Shown here piece after piece: positions 5,775 to 8,583 of a DNA stretch of 8,583 nucleotides. Position numbers and translations under genes: made by a program. This stretch comes from Deltaproteobacteria bacterium (GTDB lineage Bacteria > Myxococcota_A > Polyangia > HGW-17 > SLPX01). The DNA is taken from assembly GCA_011390535.1 (NCBI GenBank), contig JAABSF010000091.1, positions 1 to 8,583 on the forward strand, in the 5' to 3' direction. Positions within the stretch are counted from its first letter, which is position 1; each line of letters opens with the position of its first letter. Under the pieces are notes generated by a model, which had not been told where the DNA came from, searched no databases, and saw nothing but the letters and a program-made list of their open reading frames with translations.

Positions 5775-6968
5775 ATGGACACCACACTTTTAAAGCCGAA
5801 CAACGAGCTTCTGGTACTCAACGAGTTTCCTGCAAGAGCGAGGGCTGTTTTCTATGCCAGAATGGTCTTTGACGCGTTGGGGCTGAGCGTGTTGCTATAC
5901 CCGGGTTGGAGCAGACAGCTCGGGGTGTTTCTGCCTGAAGGACTCTATGTTTATCTTTTCCTGCTGGGAACACATGTAGCATCTTATTTGATGCTGAGGC
6001 ACAAATATGACCGGACGGTGATTTTCAGCTCACTTTGCCTGGATCTCCTTATTTTGCTCTATCTGGCAACTGCGACGGGAGGATTGGGCAGCCCGGTTAT
6101 GCAAGGACAGCTTGTCTACACAGTGTTCTTCGCGGTCTTATACCCTTCACCTCTGGCGATACTGCCCCCTCTTTTAACGCTCCCGGCGCTGGTCAAGGTT
6201 CAACAACTCTTAGGCACACAGGTCACCTCCAGGGATTTGCTGCTGCTCTTGTGGTGTACTTTTGTAAACTCCATCATTGTCTCTTTCGTAGTATACCTTG
6301 ATAGAAGACGAAGAGCCCACCTGCGGGAAGTCTTCCGTTTGCAAAAAAAGAGCCGACAGGCAGCTTTGGAAGAAGAGCGGGCTCGTATAGCTCGGGAGAT
6401 GCATGACGGACTGGGCGCATTGTTATCCAGCGTCGTGATTCAAGCTGAATATTTAAAAACACTGGTCTCGAAAGAAAATCCCCTGGAAAAAGAAATCACC
6501 GAGCTTCATGATGCCGGCCGGGAGAGTATGGAAGAGTTACGCAGAACTGTATCCATGATGAGAAAGGACTTTGATCCCATGGCATCACTGGAAGATTACG
6601 CTCTCACCTGGAGTAAACGTCATCATATAAATCTTGACTGGCAAATAAAAGGGATGGAACGTCCTTTATCCCCTGATGAGAGCCTTTGCTGTTACAGAGT
6701 TATTCAGGAGTCACTAAATAATATAGTAAAGCATGCTGACGCCGAGAGGGTGGAAGTTGTCATTGTCTTTTCTCCCAATGAAATAAAACTGGTAATAGAA
6801 GATGATGGAACAGGATTCGATACAAACGACTCCAAAAAAGGCCATTACGGACTCGAAAACATGGAAAAGAGGGCTGCTCACATGGGAGGTCATCTGGAAA
6901 TAGTGTCGGCGCCCGGAAAAGGCACCAGGGTAGAAATGTCTCTTCCGCTGAAAGAAGAGCCGTTATAA
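5775..6968 (+). CDS. Membrane-bound NarL-type (HisKA_3) sensor histidine kinase
   Basis: A 397-residue two-component sensor. Residues ~24-45, 53-74, 78-103, 110-140 and 151-176 are hydrophobic and give five or six membrane segments with no large periplasmic domain, so the signal is probably sensed within or at the membrane. A basic linker and coiled segment follow. The HisKA_3 dimerisation domain has the phospho-acceptor His210 in REMHDGLGALL, with the family's adjacent Asp. The ATP-binding domain shows an N-box QESLNNIVKHA (311-321), G1 DDGTGFD (343-349), G2 GHYGLENM (356-363) and a final GKGTRVEMSLPL. All catalytic elements look intact. Unusually for this class, no response regulator follows. 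The ATG at 5775 follows GATAAGAG. A terminator sits 35 bp downstream. Confidence 0.95.
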   Translation: MDTTLLKPNNELLVLNEFPARARAVFYARMVFDALGLSVLLYPGWSRQLGVFLPEGLYVYLFLLGTHVASYLMLRHKYDRTVIFSSLCLDLLILLYLATATGGLGSPVMQGQLVYTVFFAVLYPSPLAILPPLLTLPALVKVQQLLGTQVTSRDLLLLLWCTFVNSIIVSFVVYLDRRRRAHLREVFRLQKKSRQAALEEERARIAREMHDGLGALLSSVVIQAEYLKTLVSKENPLEKEITELHDAGRESMEELRRTVSMMRKDFDPMASLEDYALTWSKRHHINLDWQIKGMERPLSPDESLCCYRVIQESLNNIVKHADAERVEVVIVFSPNEIKLVIEDDGTGFDTNDSKKGHYGLENMEKRAAHMGGHLEIVSAPGKGTRVEMSLPLKEEPL

Positions 6969-7002
6969 TGCAAGCAGGTCAAGTGATACAACAAGCATGC
7001 TC

Positions 7003-7020
7003 ACCGCGGGGCGCGGTTTT
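7003..7020 (+). terminator. Short intrinsic terminator after the sensor kinase
   Basis: ACCGCG (7003-7008), a GGG loop and CGCGGT (7012-7017) form a perfect 6-bp GC-rich stem that runs into four T residues (7017-7020). It is 35 bp after the kinase stop and is the likely end of the acyP-kinase operon. The short U-tract makes it moderate at best. Confidence 0.5.
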
Positions 7021-7040
7021 CAAACTTCACTGACGGTTGG

Positions 7041-7105
7041 CCGGTAGATGGCTTGTCGGCCCTGCGGAGACCAGCCATGGCCGATCCCTTATTCGCTCCT
7101 ACCGG
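7041..7105. other. Nested inverted repeats around the left end of repeat B
   Basis: CCGGTAG (7041-7047) can pair with CTACCGG (7099-7105). Directly inside, ATGGCT (7048-7053) pairs with AGCCAT (7073-7078). A third pair, TCGGCC (7056-7061) with GGCCGA (7079-7084), crosses the second, so the two are alternatives or a pseudoknot. The third pair has a 5-bp counterpart in repeat A (90-94 with 113-117). Confidence 0.45.
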
Positions 7106-7166
7106 TACTATCTAAAACGAGCAGTAAAATGGGGCAGTCCCAAAAAGCCGGCGTATCCAAGTGCCG
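7064..7166. repeat. Structured dispersed repeat, copy B (diverged)
   Basis: The first 34 bp (7064-7097) match the start of copy C (7318-7351) at 32 of 34 positions. After that the sequence diverges, with a recognisable later block CCAAGTG. A stem at the equivalent place, CGGTACT (7103-7109) with AGTGCCG (7160-7166), can still form with one G-U pair around a 50-nt loop, although the bases differ from A and C. Confidence 0.6.
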
Positions 7167-7171
7167 CTGTC

Positions 7172-7287
7172 CGAAGGACTGAAGGCACTTTGACGAGTCG
7201 CTGACGATGCTCCCCAAAGGGGAGCTTCAAACAGCGACGTCCGGCGGCTTGGGCGCTGCCCTCAAAAAATGCTCGTTCGGTCCTTCG
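7172..7287. ncRNA. Candidate multibranched structured RNA or hairpin element
   Basis: CGAAGGACTGAA (7172-7183) pairs with 7276-7287 over 12 bp with a single G-U. Inside are GTCGCTG (7197-7203) with CAGCGAC (7232-7238), capped by a perfect hairpin GCTCCCC-AAA-GGGGAGC (7209-7225). A second branch pairs GGCGGC (7243-7248) with GCTGCC (7255-7260). A competing local hairpin pairs AAGTGCC (7159-7165) with GGCACTT (7184-7190), enclosing GTCC-GAA-GGAC. The transcribed strand is unknown and no known RNA family is recognised; it may instead be a mobile-element remnant. Confidence 0.4.
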
Positions 7288-7328
7288 AGTTCATCCCCGT
7301 GGGAAATCTTGTGCGCAGCGGAGACCCG

Positions 7329-7447
7329 CCATGGCCGATCCCCTATTCGCTTCTGTCCACTTACACCTGAAAAAATCCGCTGTTCTATAGGCCGTGGCCA
7401 AAAAGTCGCAGCAGAACCAAGTGGATAGTCCTACTTCAAAGAACCGC
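7329..7447. repeat. Structured dispersed repeat, copy C
   Basis: The partner of copy A (109-226), about 77% identical. The homologous stem is CTGTCCACTT (7353-7362) with AAGTGGATAG (7419-7428), 10 bp around a 56-nt loop. Compared with A, one pair changes A-U to G-U, one G-U to A-U and one C-G to U-A, so pairing is kept while sequence drifts. A short inner pairing GCTG (7379-7382) with CAGC (7409-7412) is also possible. The left flank shared with copy B extends the element to about 7318. Confidence 0.75.
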
Positions 7448-7450
7448 ATT

Positions 7451-7573
7451 CTCCTGTTTCAAGCATCTTGACAGGGGCCGAGACAGGGGCTATCAAGTCC
7501 ACTCTTGAAAATAACCGGCTAAAAGTAAGTTTTAGCTGAAATTGACAGCGTCGGCTGAAATTAAAGGCTGATT
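7451..7573 (+). promoter_or_regulatory. rpsU upstream region with hairpins and short direct repeats
   Basis: CTCCTGT (7451-7457) pairs with ACAGGGG (7471-7477), and inside it CAAG (7460-7463) with CTTG (7467-7470), giving an 11-bp hairpin with a CAT loop. GACAGGGGC is repeated at 7470-7478 and 7482-7490. GCTAAAA (7518-7524) pairs with TTTTAGC (7530-7536). GCTGAAATT occurs at 7535-7543 and 7554-7562, with a partial GCTGATT at 7567. TTGACA occurs at 7469-7474 and 7542-7547 but neither has a good -10 box at the right distance. A control region for rpsU is plausible, not shown. Confidence 0.35.
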
Positions 7574-7672
7574 AAGCTTAGTATTAACACTCCGGATATT
7601 TTTCAGATAACTGGTATCCGCACCGAATGGTCGGCACAATAAGAAATAACGGCCATACAAGGAAAGGCAGGA

Positions 7673-7942
7673 ATGAGTAGTTTGCATCCTAAGAAAAGAG
7701 AAGATCGAAACGATCAAAGCTTGCACGATCCAGTGCAGGGAAGACATCTTGAAGTTAAAGTTGATGATCGGGGTTTGGATCGCGCTATTCGAAAGCTACG
7801 CCGTCTCACTGCAAGCGAAGGCGTTTTGCGAGAAATGAAGAGAAGGCGACATCACGAAAAACCCAGTCAACGAAAAAAAAGAAAATCCAGAGAAGCTGCT
7901 CGTCGACGTAAACGTCGCATCAGAAGACAAGAGACCTTTTAA
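7673..7942 (+). CDS. rpsU: 30S ribosomal protein bS21
   Basis: An 89-residue basic protein matching small-subunit protein bS21, which binds near the 16S rRNA 3' end where the anti-Shine-Dalgarno sequence lies. The family core starts near residue 26: LEVKVDDRGLDRAIRKLRR, then the typical GVLREMKRRRHHEKPS and an Arg/Lys-rich tail (RKKRKSREAARRRKRR). The usual protein is ~60-70 residues, so the ~25-residue N-terminal extension is atypical. The ATG at 7673 follows AGGAAAGGCAGGA. The only in-frame downstream alternative near the core, a GTG at 7733, has no ribosome binding site, so the longer form is preferred. pdxA follows 56 bp downstream on the same strand. Confidence 0.93.
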   Translation: MSSLHPKKREDRNDQSLHDPVQGRHLEVKVDDRGLDRAIRKLRRLTASEGVLREMKRRRHHEKPSQRKKRKSREAARRRKRRIRRQETF

Positions 7943-7998
7943 AGACTGTTTTCTTTCGGCTATTGAGATGAACCTGTAAAAAGCGGAGCTCTCAGGCA

Positions 7999-8583
7999 AT
8001 GAAGCTTCATGTCACATGTGGCGACCCTTTGGGTATTGGGCCTGAGATAGTCCTCAAGGCCTTTGACTCCCTAAAAGCTCCCAAACCCCACATTTACGGT
8101 CATCTTAGTGTTCTAGAAGAGGTTGCCGATCATTACGGCATATCTCTTCCGGCAATGGAGTTGATCCAGCCGAGAGAAGAAATAGATCCTCTCCAACATC
8201 CAGGTAAAGCTCAATTTACATATCTCCAAGACGCGGTAAACGCCGTTATGAAGGACCCTTCCCAGGCGGTTCTTGTTACCGCTCCCATATGTAAAACAGC
8301 GGCTTGTAGGGGTGGTCTTTCATTTCCAGGACACACCGAGTTCTTGGCACATGAGTCCAAAACACATTCATTCGGCATGATGATGGCCGGACCGAAATTG
8401 AAGGTAATCCTGGCAACAACACATCTACCGCTTTCCCAGGTGCCCCTTGCGATAACCAAGAAAAATCTCTCCGAAAAGATCATCCTTGCTCATGAGAGCC
8501 TGCGAAAAGACTTCTCCATCACAGTGCCAAGGCTGGCCGTGGCGGGCCTTAACCCTCACGCAGGAGAAGATGGTGCTTTTGGA
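7999..8583 (+). CDS. pdxA: 4-hydroxythreonine-4-phosphate dehydrogenase PdxA (3' end outside window)
   Basis: 195 codons of a gene that stays open to the window edge; full-length PdxA is about 330 residues. The enzyme oxidises 4-phosphohydroxy-L-threonine with NAD in the DXP-dependent vitamin B6 pathway. Family landmarks in order are CGDPLGIGPEI near the N-terminus (7-17), TAPICKTA, FPGHTEFLAHE with a metal-ligand His, THLPLSQVP, and VAGLNPHAGEDG with another metal-ligand His. The ATG at 7999 places GDP at the usual position; upstream GGAG (7984-7987) is a rather distant ribosome binding site. The Cys in TAPICK replaces a more usual Ser or Asn. It probably shares a transcript with rpsU. Confidence 0.95.
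   Translation, partial: MKLHVTCGDPLGIGPEIVLKAFDSLKAPKPHIYGHLSVLEEVADHYGISLPAMELIQPREEIDPLQHPGKAQFTYLQDAVNAVMKDPSQAVLVTAPICKTAACRGGLSFPGHTEFLAHESKTHSFGMMMAGPKLKVILATTHLPLSQVPLAITKKNLSEKIILAHESLRKDFSITVPRLAVAGLNPHAGEDGAFG

Larger units (their letters stand above)
6969..7672. other. 704-bp non-coding region rich in inverted repeats
   Basis: No supportable gene on either strand; the one frame of ~70 codons at 7207-7428 crosses two inverted-repeat structures and repeat C and matches nothing known. In order it holds a terminator (7003-7020), repeat copy B (7064-7166), a multibranched inverted-repeat structure (7172-7287), repeat copy C (7329-7447), and an rpsU leader with a hairpin and short direct repeats (7451-7573). 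Confidence 0.7.

Noticed and set aside
7197..7241. Hammerhead-ribozyme-like core (CTGACGA followed by a GC hairpin, then CAAAC and GTC)
   Set aside because: The required GAAA after stem II is absent (TCAAA instead), and the CTG is better paired in a perfect 7-bp stem with CAGCGAC.
7207..7428. A 73-codon frame in the gap before rpsU
   Set aside because: No ribosome binding site or family resemblance; it crosses two inverted-repeat structures and repeat C, so RNA or DNA structure explains the sequence better.
7003..7450. RNase P RNA, tmRNA, SRP RNA or a group II intron
   Set aside because: None of the conserved core motifs of these RNAs, nor an intron domain V hairpin or reverse transcriptase, could be found.

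Overview
This 8.6 kb chromosomal window has mid-range G+C and seven complete genes plus one cut by the right edge. The mix is a PilZ protein, a DUF2505-like START-fold protein, an Old Yellow Enzyme with a 4Fe-4S cysteine cluster, rho, acyP, a NarL-type sensor kinase, rpsU and pdxA. Together with strong AGGAGG-type ribosome binding sites, this suggests a Gram-negative anaerobe of the former Deltaproteobacteria (Desulfobacterota). That placement is inference from gene content, not a marker-based assignment. No phage, IS transposase, CRISPR array, tRNA or rRNA is visible.

Layout. 1-396 is non-coding, with one copy (A) of a structured repeat and a sigma70-like promoter. 397-2820 holds three co-directional genes: an OYE-family flavin oxidoreductase, a PilZ protein and a START-like protein. 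A near-consensus promoter and a hairpin-rich leader (2824-2956) precede a small two-pass membrane protein (2957-3409). A 365-bp convergent gap follows, ending in an exact 40-bp tandem array that runs across the rho stop codon. rho (minus strand, 5022-3775) diverges from acyP-sensor kinase (5453-6968) across a 430-bp control region. That region has three TGASTCA heptamers, a 14-bp inverted repeat and a promoter whose -35 box lies in the last heptamer. A 704-bp non-coding stretch (6969-7672) holds a terminator, two more copies (B, C) of the repeat, and between them a multibranched inverted-repeat structure. It ends in the rpsU leader. rpsU (bS21) and the start of pdxA close the window.

How the genes relate. 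acyP and the kinase are 13 bp apart and look like one operon, but no response regulator follows: the kinase stop sits in a TAATG context and the next 21 codons are not a receiver domain. rpsU and pdxA are co-directional with a 56-bp gap and may be co-transcribed. The remaining genes share no obvious pathway.

The most notable signal is the roughly 119-bp repeat family (A, C and a diverged B). A and C are about 77% identical over 7 kb apart and conserve a 10-11 bp stem through G-U wobble changes and one full C-G to U-A exchange. This is what a selected RNA or hairpin element would show. I cannot name a known family for it.
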